Of a DNA stretch of 64,000 bases, positions 23,784 to 32,608 are shown one piece after another. The notes below the pieces were generated by a model. The model saw only the letters and a list, made by a program, of their open reading frames with translations, made no database searches and was not told the origin of the DNA. Numbering within the stretch: position 1 is the first letter of the stretch; each line of letters opens with the position of its first letter. Position numbers and translations under genes: made by a program. Source of the DNA: Vampirovibrio chlorellavorus (GTDB taxonomy: Bacteria; Cyanobacteriota; Vampirovibrionia; Vampirovibrionales; Vampirovibrionaceae); assembly GCA_001858525.1 (NCBI GenBank), contig LAPX01000007.1, positions 248,001 to 312,000 of the forward strand, in the 5' to 3' direction.

Positions 23784-24758
23784 TTACTGGTGAGCTTTGG
23801 GTAAGCGGGGATTCATGGTCTCTTTGAGAGGCATGGATAGTGGTTCAGTTTGCAAACCCTTTCTCTGACGATCCTTTTCACGATCCAGGGGAGAACCCAC
23901 CACCTGAGTGGCTAGCCCCAGCTTGCGGAACAGGGAAATGATCCAGTAAGTCACATCCAGCTCGTACCAGACAAACCCCATTTTAGCGGAACGGGCATGG
24001 GCGTGGTGATTGTTATGCCAACCCTCGCCCCAGGTCAGGAGGGCCACCCACCAGTTGTTTCGACTGGTGTCCGGGGTGTCATAACGACGGTATCCCCACA
24101 GGTGTGCTGCGGAATTGACCAACCAGGTAACGTTAAGCCCATAAATAATGCGCAAAAAGCCGCCCCAAACCAATATGGACAGCCCCATTTTCAGACCGCC
24201 GCCCAGCCAGTAGCCCAAGGCAAACAGTAACAGTAAAAACAGGACATTGATGCCGTTATAATGACGCTCCAAAAAGCGCATGCCCGGATCTTTCCACAAA
24301 TCAGGCGCCAAGCGCTGCAACATTTCTTCCGAATCATCCAATTGTGGATGCCAGAAAAAAGGCCACAAAAAATGCGCCCACCACACACTATACTTGGGAG
24401 AATGCGGATCGCCCTCTTTATCGGTTTTACTGTGGTGCAGGCGATGGGTAGCCGTCCACCAGATAGGGCCCCGCTGAAAGGCCAGGCAGCCCAACAACGC
24501 CAAAAAGTAAGTAATGGGCTTGACCAGTTTATAGCTTTGATGGGCCAACAACCGGTGATAACAAAGCGTAATACCCAGACAAATGGTAGAGAATGACATC
24601 ACCACCATGACCAGCAAACCTTGCCAGCTAAAGGTGAAGAATCCGGCCAAAGCCACCACATGCAGTAAAACATACAAGGTGAACAACGGGGCGTTAAAGC
24701 GCTGCCAAGTGGCATAAGGGGGTAAGGCGGAGAACGGTAGAAGACGGGAAAGGATCAA
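23784..24758 (-). CDS. Membrane fatty acid desaturase (delta-9 type)
   Basis: Di-iron integral-membrane desaturase of 324 residues that would put a double bond into acyl chains. The three histidine boxes are complete: HRLLAH (about 66), HRLHH (about 106) and HNNHH (about 247). Four hydrophobic stretches surround them. This is the acyl-CoA/lipid desaturase family also seen in cyanobacteria (DesC-like). Start is taken as TTG at 24758; upstream ATGs run into a stop. It converges with map. An AT-rich region (TATATAAAA on the top strand near 24796) may contain the promoter. Confidence 0.92.
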   Translation of the reverse strand: MILSRLLPFSALPPYATWQRFNAPLFTLYVLLHVVALAGFFTFSWQGLLVMVVMSFSTICLGITLCYHRLLAHQSYKLVKPITYFLALLGCLAFQRGPIWWTATHRLHHSKTDKEGDPHSPKYSVWWAHFLWPFFWHPQLDDSEEMLQRLAPDLWKDPGMRFLERHYNGINVLFLLLLFALGYWLGGGLKMGLSILVWGGFLRIIYGLNVTWLVNSAAHLWGYRRYDTPDTSRNNWWVALLTWGEGWHNNHHAHARSAKMGFVWYELDVTYWIISLFRKLGLATQVVGSPLDREKDRQRKGLQTEPLSMPLKETMNPRLPKAHQ

Positions 24759-24927
24759 AAAAGTCTGCTCTCTTGCAATTAAAAAACGAAGATTTTATAT
24801 AAAAGCATCATACCGCAAATACGGCCCCCCTCGCCATACACGGTTTTTCTTGTAACCCCAGTCTGTTTAAGATACAAAAAAAGGCTAACGAACTTTAAAC
24901 TTGTAAAAAAGATTGGAAAAACCCCTC

Positions 24928-25308
24928 ATGACAGATCATAGTAACCAAGAAGCATTGATTGATGCCTTAAACAACATCGCCAGTGAACTTAAGCGCATCA
25001 ACCAGGCCCTAACTGGATTGGGGGGACAAGCCGTTTCCAGACCATCCGCACCCGGCGCATCTCGTGGTCCTGCCTCATACAGAAGTTCCGCAACCTCCAG
25101 AGGCCCGGCGCCTCGTGGCGATAAGCCTGCCTATGGCAAGCCTCGCAGAGAAGGCTTTGGCGCCACGGAGTCCGAAGGTGAAGAGCGCGAAGGCTCACCC
25201 CGCTTCGCTGGTAAAAAGCCCCCCTTGCGCTCTGGCATTAAAAAGAAACCTACCAAAAGCCCGATGTCTTTCAAGAAAAAAGAAGGCTACCCCAAGCGTC
25301 CTAAATAG
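24928..25308 (+). CDS. Basic, disordered Gly/Arg/Ser/Pro-rich protein
   Basis: Protein of 126 residues. A short N-terminal helix (NQEALIDALNNIASELKRIN) could be a coiled-coil oligomeriser. The rest is a low-complexity basic tail with RGPA, SYRS, KKP and SPMSFKKKEGY stretches, like RNA-binding tails. I do not recognise the family. ATG at 24928 chosen; an in-frame TTG lies at 24913. Ends 21 bases from the convergent pseI. Confidence 0.65.
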   Translation: MTDHSNQEALIDALNNIASELKRINQALTGLGGQAVSRPSAPGASRGPASYRSSATSRGPAPRGDKPAYGKPRREGFGATESEGEEREGSPRFAGKKPPLRSGIKKKPTKSPMSFKKKEGYPKRPK

Positions 25309-25329
25309 GGCCTTAACAAGATAGTCAGC

Positions 25330-26400
25330 CTATTCAAACATCTCCCAGGCCAGAGGCTTACCTCGCTTGAGAGATGTTTTGGCGCGTTTGCCCAACACGT
25401 CATCCCAATGCTTGGGCGGTAAACCCAAACCCGGGCGAATGGCCCGGATATTCTGCGGGGTCAATGTCTCCCCTTGGGCAATATCGGCGGTGACATACAA
25501 GGAACGGCGAAACACCAGATTCTTGCGCTCGTTCTCGGTCGGGTTTAAGCCCACGCCCCCCAAAGCCCGATGGGCCAGCCGGGTTTCTTCGACCAGGCGC
25601 TTTAACTCCGATGGCTCCAGTGAGAACGCCGAATCCACGCCCCCTTCGGATCGAGAGAGGGTCACGTGCTTCTCAATGGCCACAGCGCCCAAGGCCACGC
25701 TGGCCACAGCGGCGGCGGTGCCCAAGGTGTGGTCTGACAAGCCCGCATAAACCCCAAAGCGCTCCTGAATATAAGGGATGGTGCGCAAATTACTATCCTT
25801 GGGGTCGGCCGGATAACTGCTGGTGCACTTCAGCAAAATCAGCGGTCCGCCGTTGGCCTGCTGAAAAGCCTGCACCGCTTCGGCCACCTCTTGTTCATTC
25901 GAAAGACCGGTGGACATAATGGTGGGCTTGCCCGTAGCGGCCACCTTACGGATTAACGGGATATCCACAATCTCAAACGAGGCGATTTTAAACAGAGGCA
26001 CGTTCAGGTCCTGCAAAAAATCGACGGCTGTGGCATCAAAGGGGGAGCTAAAGCCGATCAAGCCCTTTTCCCGGCACCGATCAAAAATGGGTTTATGCCA
26101 ATCCCATGGGGTGTGGGCCTTTTGGTACAAGTTATACAGCGATTCCCCTTTCCACAGGCTGGTGGGGTCTTCAATAAAAAACTCGCCCTCACTGAGATCG
26201 AGGGTCATGGTGTCCGCGGTGTAGGTCTGAATCTTCAAGGCGTCCGCTCCGGCCTCCGCCACGGCATCCACGATGGCCAGGGCCTTTTCCAGCGAACCGT
26301 TATGGTTGCCTGACATCTCGGCAATGATAAAGGGCGGGTGATCGGGCCCCACCGGGCGGTTGCCCACCTGAAAATTGGCCTGACTAGAACCGGTAGACAT
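25330..26400 (-). CDS. pseI: Pseudaminic acid synthase (NeuB family)
   Basis: Cytosolic TIM-barrel synthase that condenses a 2,4-diacetamido-trideoxy-altrose with phosphoenolpyruvate to form pseudaminic acid, used to decorate flagellin or surface glycans. 356 residues from the chosen start. Characteristic segments: IIAEMSGNHNGSLEKALAIV, ADALKIQTYTADTMTLD (strongly PseI-like), FSSPFD, LKCTSSYPA, SDHTLG and EKHVTLSR, with a C-terminal antifreeze-like SAF domain (GETLTPQNIRAIRPG). ATG at 26400 follows AGGGG; the frame stays open upstream. It overlaps pseH by 17 bases, so the two are coupled. Confidence 0.92.
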   Translation of the reverse strand: MSTGSSQANFQVGNRPVGPDHPPFIIAEMSGNHNGSLEKALAIVDAVAEAGADALKIQTYTADTMTLDLSEGEFFIEDPTSLWKGESLYNLYQKAHTPWDWHKPIFDRCREKGLIGFSSPFDATAVDFLQDLNVPLFKIASFEIVDIPLIRKVAATGKPTIMSTGLSNEQEVAEAVQAFQQANGGPLILLKCTSSYPADPKDSNLRTIPYIQERFGVYAGLSDHTLGTAAAVASVALGAVAIEKHVTLSRSEGGVDSAFSLEPSELKRLVEETRLAHRALGGVGLNPTENERKNLVFRRSLYVTADIAQGETLTPQNIRAIRPGLGLPPKHWDDVLGKRAKTSLKRGKPLAWEMFE

Positions 26401-26851
26401 ACTGCAAAATCCCCTGTTGCGCTTGTGGAGACACCGCTTGGTATCCCGCTCTTTCAAAAACTTTAATGGAGGCCACATTGCCCGGTACAATCTGGGCATT
26501 CAGTTGCCGCACCTGAGGATAGTGGGATGAGAGCCATTCGTGTCCCGCCACCAACAAGGGCGCTCCCAGACCTTGCCCCATCCGTTGCGGGACTAAATAA
26601 ACAGACACCAGGGCTTCCGCTCCAGCCACATCGTAGCGTAGCACCCCCACCGGCGCACCGTCCTGCGCCCCCATTAGCAAGGCCCGTTGAGGGTTCTGGA
26701 GTGTCGCATCCAGCCAACGGCAATGGCTCTCCCAGTCAATTTCATCCGCCTGCAAGGCATACTGACGCACCGCCGCATGATTGCGCCAGTGAAATAAATT
26801 CTCCCGATCGCTCAGAACAACCGGCCGTAGCTGAATGGGTGTCTCACTCAA
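26384..26851 (-). CDS. pseH: GNAT acetyltransferase, probable PseH
   Basis: Acetyl-CoA N-acyltransferase of 155 residues. The GNAT fold is recognisable: an N-terminal strand-helix (LRPVVLSDRENLFHWRN), a strand (VSVYLVPQRMGQGLG) with the acetyl-CoA pyrophosphate loop, and the late NVASIKVFERAGYQ signature. RN in the first helix is typical of sugar-nucleotide N-acetyltransferases such as PseH. Coupling to pseI supports acetylation of the 4-amino sugar made by PseC. Family certain, exact substrate inferred. Confidence 0.82.
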   Translation of the reverse strand: MSETPIQLRPVVLSDRENLFHWRNHAAVRQYALQADEIDWESHCRWLDATLQNPQRALLMGAQDGAPVGVLRYDVAGAEALVSVYLVPQRMGQGLGAPLLVAGHEWLSSHYPQVRQLNAQIVPGNVASIKVFERAGYQAVSPQAQQGILQYVYRF

Positions 26852-27099
26852 AACGCATCTGCCTCAAATCCGGCTCCAAAACGGCAGCCCTTCAAGGCGA
26901 GCCACCCTTCCTTATCATAGGCATAGACGGGCAAGTGAACAAGTCTAATTCCCTGGATTTCTCATTAGTTTTCCCAATCCCCTCGCCCTTATTTTCCATC
27001 CAATGGCCGAACCCATCGCCCCAAACTACAGTTATACTGAACAGGCAGCCCCTCTTTTGCCATTCTTTCCCATCCAATTTGTACGAGGTGAGAATCCCC

Positions 27100-28260
27100 A
27101 TGCAGCCTTTCATTCCCTACGGCAGACAAAGCATTAACGAGGCCGATATTCAGGCGGTGGTGGATGTACTGAAGTCAGATTTCATCACCCAGGGGCCGGC
27201 CATCGAACGCTTTGAACAAGCCGTGGCCCAGTATTGTGGCGTCAAGTTCGCTGTGTCCGTAAGCAACGCCACCGCCGCCCTGCACATGGCCTGTCTGGCT
27301 TTGGACCTGGGGCCAGATGACACCTTATGGACGGCGCCCAACACCTTTGTAGCTTCTGCCAACTGCGGACGCTACTGCGGGGCCAGCGTGGATTTTGTGG
27401 ATATTGACCCAGCCACCTACGTCATGGATGTGGCCGCCTTGGAAGCCAAGCTAAAAGCGGCTCAAGCCAAGGGGCAAGCGATGCCTAAAGTGGTCATTCC
27501 CGTGCAATTTGCCGGGCAGTGTGTGGAAATGGACCGCTTGGCCCAGCTGGCCAAGGTCTACGGCTTTGCGGTGGTGGAAGACGCCGCCCACGGCATTGGT
27601 GGGAAATACCGTCAAAAACCCATTGGCAGCTGCCAATTTTCCGAAATGACCGTATTCAGCTTCCACCCGGTCAAAATCATCACCACTGCGGAAGGGGGTA
27701 TGATTACCACCAACCGGGAAGATCTCTACCAAACGCTCCTGCGCCTGCGCTCCCACGGCATAACCCGGGATGAACGCTTCATGCGCAATCCCTCGGAAGG
27801 CCCCTGGTACTACGAGCAAACCGAGCTGGGTCTGAACTACCGCATGACCGATATGCAAGCGGCCTTGGGGCACAGCCAGATGGAACGGCTGGACGCCTTT
27901 GTGGCCAAGCGGCACGCATTGGCCAAGCGCTATGACGCCCTCCTCGCTGATCTGCCGGTCACACGCCCCCAGCAACACCCGGACAGTTACTCGGCCCTGC
28001 ATTTGTACCCGATTCAGGTCAACCGCCCAGAGCTGCGTAGACCGGTCTTTGAGGCTTTACGGGCCGCCAATATCGGGGTGAATGTACATTATATGCCCGT
28101 TTATCTGCAACCTTACTACCGGGATCTGGGCTTTGAACCGGACCTGTGCCCCAATGCGGAAGCCTATTATCAGCGGGCCATTAGCCTCCCCCTATACTAC
28201 GATCTCACCGAGGCAGAACAAGACCGGGTGATTGAAACGTTGAAAGCAGCCCTGTCATGA
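27100..28260 (+). CDS. pseC: PLP aminotransferase PseC (DegT/AHBA family)
   Basis: Cytosolic pyridoxal-phosphate aminotransferase of 386 residues that adds the C4 amino group to the UDP-4-keto sugar in pseudaminic acid synthesis. Start MQPFIPYGRQSINEADI; the PLP region includes VSNATAALHMACLAL, VVEDAAHGIGGKY and SFHPVKIITTAEGG, with Lys 192 as the Schiff-base residue. The SDFITQGP motif is family-typical. ATG at 27100 follows GAGGTGAG; the frame is open far upstream (to 26527) but that part overlaps pseH antisense. It is divergent from pseH/pseI and overlaps the next gene by four bases. The dehydratase PseB and hydrolase PseG are not in this window. Confidence 0.9.
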   Translation: MQPFIPYGRQSINEADIQAVVDVLKSDFITQGPAIERFEQAVAQYCGVKFAVSVSNATAALHMACLALDLGPDDTLWTAPNTFVASANCGRYCGASVDFVDIDPATYVMDVAALEAKLKAAQAKGQAMPKVVIPVQFAGQCVEMDRLAQLAKVYGFAVVEDAAHGIGGKYRQKPIGSCQFSEMTVFSFHPVKIITTAEGGMITTNREDLYQTLLRLRSHGITRDERFMRNPSEGPWYYEQTELGLNYRMTDMQAALGHSQMERLDAFVAKRHALAKRYDALLADLPVTRPQQHPDSYSALHLYPIQVNRPELRRPVFEALRAANIGVNVHYMPVYLQPYYRDLGFEPDLCPNAEAYYQRAISLPLYYDLTEAEQDRVIETLKAALS

Positions 28261-28988
28261 GCTGTGTGATTATCATCCAGGCCCGTATGACTTCCACCCG
28301 ACTGCCGGGCAAAGTGCTGATGCCGGTCTTGGGCAAGCCCCTGCTGGCTTACGAAATCGAGCGTTTGCAACGTTGCCAGCAAGCCGATGCCCTGATGGTG
28401 GCCACCACCACCAACGCCAGTGATGACCCCGTGGTGACCTTGTGTGAAAGCCTGAACATTCCCGTGTTTCGGGGTTCTGAGCAGGATGTACTGAGTCGGT
28501 ATCACGGTGCTGCCCAGCAAGCCCAGGCCCAAACCGTGATTCGAGTCACCGCCGATTGCCCCCTGATTGACCCTGCCGTGGTGGATCGGGTCATTGCCCA
28601 CTTTAAATCTGCCAACGGCACGCTGGACTATGCCTCCAACACCCTGGTGCGAAGCTACCCACGCGGGCTGGATGTGGAAGTGTTCCCCCGGGCGGCGCTG
28701 GAAATGGCCCAGCAAGAAGCCACTGAGCCCGCCCACCGGGAACATGTCACCCCGTTTTTCTACAAAAAACCGCAACGCTTTAGACTGGCCAACCTAGAAG
28801 CTCCCGACAATTGGGGGCATCACCGGTGGACCGTGGACACCTCTGAGGATTTTGAACTGGCCAAGCGCATATTAGAGGCCCTTTACCCTGTAAAGCCCAA
28901 TTTTGACTGTCAGGATGTGCTAACCCTACTGGATCAACACCCGGACTGGGTCAGCCTCAACGCCCACATTGAGCAAATTAAGGTTTAG
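28257..28988 (+). CDS. SpsF-like cytidylyltransferase
   Basis: Nucleotidyltransferase of 243 residues, of the type called spore coat polysaccharide protein SpsF. N-terminal nucleotide loop IIIQARMTSTRLPGKVL, then GKPLLAYEIERLQRC, ADCPLIDP with the metal-binding Asp, and a C-terminal HHRWTVDTSEDFELA. ATGA overlap with pseC indicates coupling. In this place it may act as the CMP-sugar synthetase (PseF step), but canonical PseF has a different N-terminal motif, so the activity is inferred. Confidence 0.82.
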   Translation: MSCVIIIQARMTSTRLPGKVLMPVLGKPLLAYEIERLQRCQQADALMVATTTNASDDPVVTLCESLNIPVFRGSEQDVLSRYHGAAQQAQAQTVIRVTADCPLIDPAVVDRVIAHFKSANGTLDYASNTLVRSYPRGLDVEVFPRAALEMAQQEATEPAHREHVTPFFYKKPQRFRLANLEAPDNWGHHRWTVDTSEDFELAKRILEALYPVKPNFDCQDVLTLLDQHPDWVSLNAHIEQIKV

Positions 28989-30993
28989 CGCTGGGTTGAA
29001 CTGTTAAAGAAACGCCCAGATGCCTGGCGTTTTTCTCAGCCTGACGGCGCCAGTATTTTTCGTCCTTGGGCTCTGTGGCGTACTGTGCGGCCAAGCGCTG
29101 ATGCAACAAGGCCAACGCATCTTGCTCCCGACGTTCCAGACTGCGGGCCACCAGTCCATGCGCTCGCCCATTGGCACTACCCACCTTCAGGGTTTCTGTC
29201 ACGGCATTTTGCCAATAAGCACTGGAGATCCGCTTGGGGAGCATGGACAAAGAGGCCATATGCTCTGCCAGCAAGCGTTGATCGTGGCTAATGCGCTGCT
29301 GGAGCTTTTGAGCCTCTTCCGCCTGAGCCAAATCACTAAAAGTTTTGGCGGCAAGCAGACTTTGAGCCCCGCTGTAATCCCCCAGATCATACAATGCCCG
29401 GGCCAGTGTCAGGCCATTGACGGACGAGGAGCTGGCATAGTTCAACAACCGTTGGTATTGTGCCTGATTTCCCTGTAAAAAATACAACTGAATCGCCTTC
29501 CCCAGTTGGGCATCGGAGGGAGTGTATTGGTCTGGCAAAGGTGGCAAGGTGGCCAGTGGGTCCAGAAACAGCAGATTCAGGCGATTGATAATATCATAGC
29601 CGTTGGCGGGCTCTCCATCGGCCACCACGGCATTGAGACGTGCCTCGGCGAACTGACGAGCCTTGGCGGTAACCGGGTCCTTCAACAAATCCAGGCGGTT
29701 GATCAACCCCCGCCCGTGCTGATAAGCCGCTTGCAAATACAGATTCACCACCGCCTGTTGGTCGATCACGTTGGCGTTGGTGTCCGACAAAATAACGCCC
29801 ACAAAGCCCTGCCCTTCGGCGTAGGCCTCGCCCCCCTGCCCGGCCTCTAACAGGCGCGATAACAACAACTGAGCTAGATAAGGCTGGTTAGGACGATCTT
29901 TAAGCAAGCTCTTCAGCAACAAAATACTGCGATCCGCTTGCTTGCGCTGATCGTAAATCTTGAGCAAAGCGTCCACGGAGTCCACATCCGAGGGATTGAG
30001 GGCAATGGCCTTCTCCAACGCCTGGGCGGCATCTTCCGGCTTCATTTTCAATTCGTAGGACTGACTGAGCAACTTCAAGCCATCGGCATCTTCCGGCACA
30101 ATTTGCAGCATTTGCTTCAGGTTGATAATGGCATCGTCCACCTTACCCGTATCCAGAGAGGCTTTGGCCAACTGCAAAAACACTTCCGGCTCTCGGGTGG
30201 TGGTTTTTTTAATGCCGTATAAATGCTGCAAGGCCTCTTCCGGCTTTTTTTGAGCCAGCAGTAATTCGGTTTCGGCCAGCTGAACGCTTAAATTATTGGG
30301 GCCATAACTTTTGGCCTTTTTAACCCATTGCTCGGCCTCGCTAACCTGCCGGTTAGACAGGGCCACCTTGCCCAAACCAGCCCAAGCGTAAGCCATGTTT
30401 GGCACCAACCGGGTGGCCTGACGAAAAGCCCCATCCGCCGCAGAGAGACCAGCCTCAAAGCCGGTTTTATCTCCCCGCTTTTGAGAGTACAAAGCCTTGT
30501 AATAATAGGTCCACCCCAGACCATTGAGAGCACCGGCCCGCACGGTTTTGGACTTGCTCCGATTTTTTTCCAGAATTTCAGTGTATTGAACAATGGCTTC
30601 CTGAAAATTCCCATCGGAGCGCAAGATTTGCCCCCGCATCATTTGCAACGACAAATTGTTGGGCGACTTGTTCAGTCGTCCATTCACCAAGCGCAAGGCA
30701 TCGTAGTAACGGTGCTCGTCCAGCAAAGTCAACAACGGATCGCGTGGCTTGACCGGCCTGACTTTTTCCACAGAAATGGTTTTGATAATGATCTGCTTAC
30801 CCCCGGGGACAGGCTGAATAATGACCGTCGGGGCAGGCTCAGCGGGAGGCGAAGCAGTGGGCAACAACTTTTGATCCGAAGGCGGCACAAAACCTGGGGG
30901 GTAGTATTTTTTAGCGGCCTGTACCGGTGTCTGTGTGGTCGCGCAAAGCAATAGTCCGACCAGACACAGCAGCGTACCCTGATTCTTCATCAA
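28978..30993 (-). CDS. Exported TPR-repeat protein
   Basis: Large protein (671 residues) with a Sec signal peptide (TLLCLVGLLLCATTQTPVQA) and then tetratricopeptide repeats over most of its length: for example GRLNKSPNNLSLQMMRGQIL, AYAWAGLGKVALSNRQVSEA, PEVFLQLAKASLDTGKVDDA and KPEDAAQALEKAIALNPSDV. A second, less regular helical half ends in a basic tail (YWRRQAEKNARHLG). Probably a periplasmic or outer-membrane scaffold that binds proteins or glycans, as BcsC/PelB/PilF-type TPR proteins do; the exact partner is unknown. It converges with the SpsF-like gene (11-base overlap). Confidence 0.8.
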   Translation of the reverse strand: MMKNQGTLLCLVGLLLCATTQTPVQAAKKYYPPGFVPPSDQKLLPTASPPAEPAPTVIIQPVPGGKQIIIKTISVEKVRPVKPRDPLLTLLDEHRYYDALRLVNGRLNKSPNNLSLQMMRGQILRSDGNFQEAIVQYTEILEKNRSKSKTVRAGALNGLGWTYYYKALYSQKRGDKTGFEAGLSAADGAFRQATRLVPNMAYAWAGLGKVALSNRQVSEAEQWVKKAKSYGPNNLSVQLAETELLLAQKKPEEALQHLYGIKKTTTREPEVFLQLAKASLDTGKVDDAIINLKQMLQIVPEDADGLKLLSQSYELKMKPEDAAQALEKAIALNPSDVDSVDALLKIYDQRKQADRSILLLKSLLKDRPNQPYLAQLLLSRLLEAGQGGEAYAEGQGFVGVILSDTNANVIDQQAVVNLYLQAAYQHGRGLINRLDLLKDPVTAKARQFAEARLNAVVADGEPANGYDIINRLNLLFLDPLATLPPLPDQYTPSDAQLGKAIQLYFLQGNQAQYQRLLNYASSSSVNGLTLARALYDLGDYSGAQSLLAAKTFSDLAQAEEAQKLQQRISHDQRLLAEHMASLSMLPKRISSAYWQNAVTETLKVGSANGRAHGLVARSLERREQDALALLHQRLAAQYATEPKDEKYWRRQAEKNARHLGVSLTVQPSAKP

Positions 30994-31252
30994 TTCTTCA
31001 CCCTTGGCTCCCTGAAAATAACAGTTTCTGATTAGTCAATGATCACGCCTCAAGCCGACTACCTATAAGCCTTTACAACTCAATCATCTTGAGCAAGACG
31101 CTGTCTTGTCGCAAAAGTTTCTGTGGGTTCTTTTGTACTACTCAACTTTGTCTATTGTACGAAAAAAACCAGGAAGCAGAGTATAATAATCGGACATTTA
31201 AAGTGCTTCGGCATTTTGAGGTACTGGTGAACGCTGGAAAGGACAACAAACC

Positions 31253-31951
31253 ATGGAAAATGTTACGTCCACCAAATCCCAGGTGATTCGTTTATTTATC
31301 GTGGAAGATTACCACCTGACTCGCATGGGCCTGATGGCCGTATTGGGCGAGTTCCCCCAAATTCAGTTTATCGGGGAAGCGGAATCGGCAGAAGAGGCCT
31401 TAAGCAAGCTGGATCATAACTGCCCGGATATTTTACTGCTGGACTTGGGCCTGCCGGGCATGAACGGTATTGATATGGCGCAAGAAGTGCGCAAACGCTA
31501 TCCGGATGTAAAAATCGTCATCCTCACCTCCCACAGTGAAGAGCAGGAAGTCATTGCCGCTCTGGGCGCAGGTGCCAACGCATACGTGCTAAAAGACGTC
31601 AAACCGGAGCGACTGGTTCATATTATTGAAACGGTTCAGGATGGGGCTGTCTGGCTAGACCCGGCCATTGCCTCCCTCGTGCTGACCCTGGTTAACGATC
31701 CCGCCGCTTTGGCCCAGCAAAAACGCCAAATCAATCAGGCAGATAATCCCACCACCGAGTCGGATTTGACCGACCGTGAACTGGAAGTGCTGCAACTGAT
31801 TGTGGAAGGCAAAAGCAACCCGGAAATCGCTGAACAACTGTGCATCAGTATCCATACGGCCAAAGCGCATGTCGGCAGCATTTTAAACAAACTGTGCGTC
31901 AACGATCGGGTTCAGGCAGCCATTAAAGCCCTCAAAGAAAATATCGTTTAA
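31253..31951 (+). CDS. NarL/FixJ-family response regulator
   Basis: Two-component response regulator of 232 residues. Receiver domain (about 12-130): acidic pair ED in FIVEDYHLTRMG, phosphorylation site Asp 64 in LLLDLGLPGMNG, switch residue in ILTSHS and Lys in YVLKDVKPE. C-terminal LuxR-type HTH (about 172-230): LTDRELEVLQLIVEGKSNPE and LCISIHTAKAHVGSILNKL. It should act as a phosphorylation-dependent transcription factor. No partner kinase is adjacent; the window's histidine kinase is 31 kb away. AAAGGA precedes the ATG. A TATAAT hexamer lies at 31182-31187. Confidence 0.94.
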   Translation: MENVTSTKSQVIRLFIVEDYHLTRMGLMAVLGEFPQIQFIGEAESAEEALSKLDHNCPDILLLDLGLPGMNGIDMAQEVRKRYPDVKIVILTSHSEEQEVIAALGAGANAYVLKDVKPERLVHIIETVQDGAVWLDPAIASLVLTLVNDPAALAQQKRQINQADNPTTESDLTDRELEVLQLIVEGKSNPEIAEQLCISIHTAKAHVGSILNKLCVNDRVQAAIKALKENIV

Positions 31952-32070
31952 GGCAATCTATCGGCCACACAAATTGAAAGCGCCCTGATACAACGCCTGC
32001 CTTGCCTGGAAAATTACGTTCAAACCGCAGTGATCCCCATACCGTTTTTTGAATAAAGGAGAGAGAATTT

Positions 32071-32595
32071 ATGTACCCAAAACAGTTCGTAGCGCTGTTT
32101 AGCGTTGCCCTGTGCGCAAGCGCCCTTTTCACACTGACTGGCTGCGATGAAAAAACAGCCGCCAAAGCCTCATCATCAACAACCACCGCTGAGTCCTCCT
32201 CAGCAAGCACCCAAACCGTTGAAACAAGCGCCAGCGTGACAACGTCTTCCAGCAGCACCAAAACCATCAACGGCATTCAGATTGAAGACGTGGAAGTGGG
32301 CGACGGCACAGAAGCCAAACGCGGTAACACTGTTTCCGTCAACTATTTGGGAACCCTGGCCACCAACGGACGGAAATTTGACAGTTCTTACGATCGCAAT
32401 GAGCCCTTTACCTTCAAACTAGGTTCCGGCCAGGTGATTGAAGGCTGGGAAAAAGGCATTGTGGGCATGAAAGAAGGCGGTAAGCGCATTTTGACCATCC
32501 CCCCGGACAAAGCCTATGGCCCCAGTGGCTACCCCCCGGTCATTCCGGCCAACGCCACCTTAAAGTTTGAAGTCGAACTGGTTGAAGTTCAATAA
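32071..32595 (+). CDS. FKBP-type peptidyl-prolyl isomerase, lipoprotein
   Basis: Folding catalyst of 174 residues that isomerises X-Pro bonds in the periplasm. Signal peptide and lipobox LTGC (Cys about 25) indicate a lipid-anchored protein. A 40-residue Ser/Thr-rich linker (SSTTTAESSSASTQTVET) leads to a single FKBP domain: VSVNYLGTLATNGRKFDSSY, FTFKLGSGQVIEGWEKGIVG, LTIPPDKAYGPSGYPPVIPA, LKFEVELVEV. AAAGGAGAGAG precedes the ATG. It is 13 bases from the terC-like gene, so the two probably form an operon. Confidence 0.93.
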   Translation: MYPKQFVALFSVALCASALFTLTGCDEKTAAKASSSTTTAESSSASTQTVETSASVTTSSSSTKTINGIQIEDVEVGDGTEAKRGNTVSVNYLGTLATNGRKFDSSYDRNEPFTFKLGSGQVIEGWEKGIVGMKEGGKRILTIPPDKAYGPSGYPPVIPANATLKFEVELVEVQ

Positions 32596-32608
32596 GGATC
32601 ATTAACGC

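Noticed and set aside
27451-28002. 183-codon frame antisense to pseC
   Set aside because: Complete overlap with a well-supported aminotransferase and no recognisable domain.
30328-30954. 208-codon plus-strand frame inside the TPR protein gene
   Set aside because: Antisense to a strong TPR coding sequence and without domain features.
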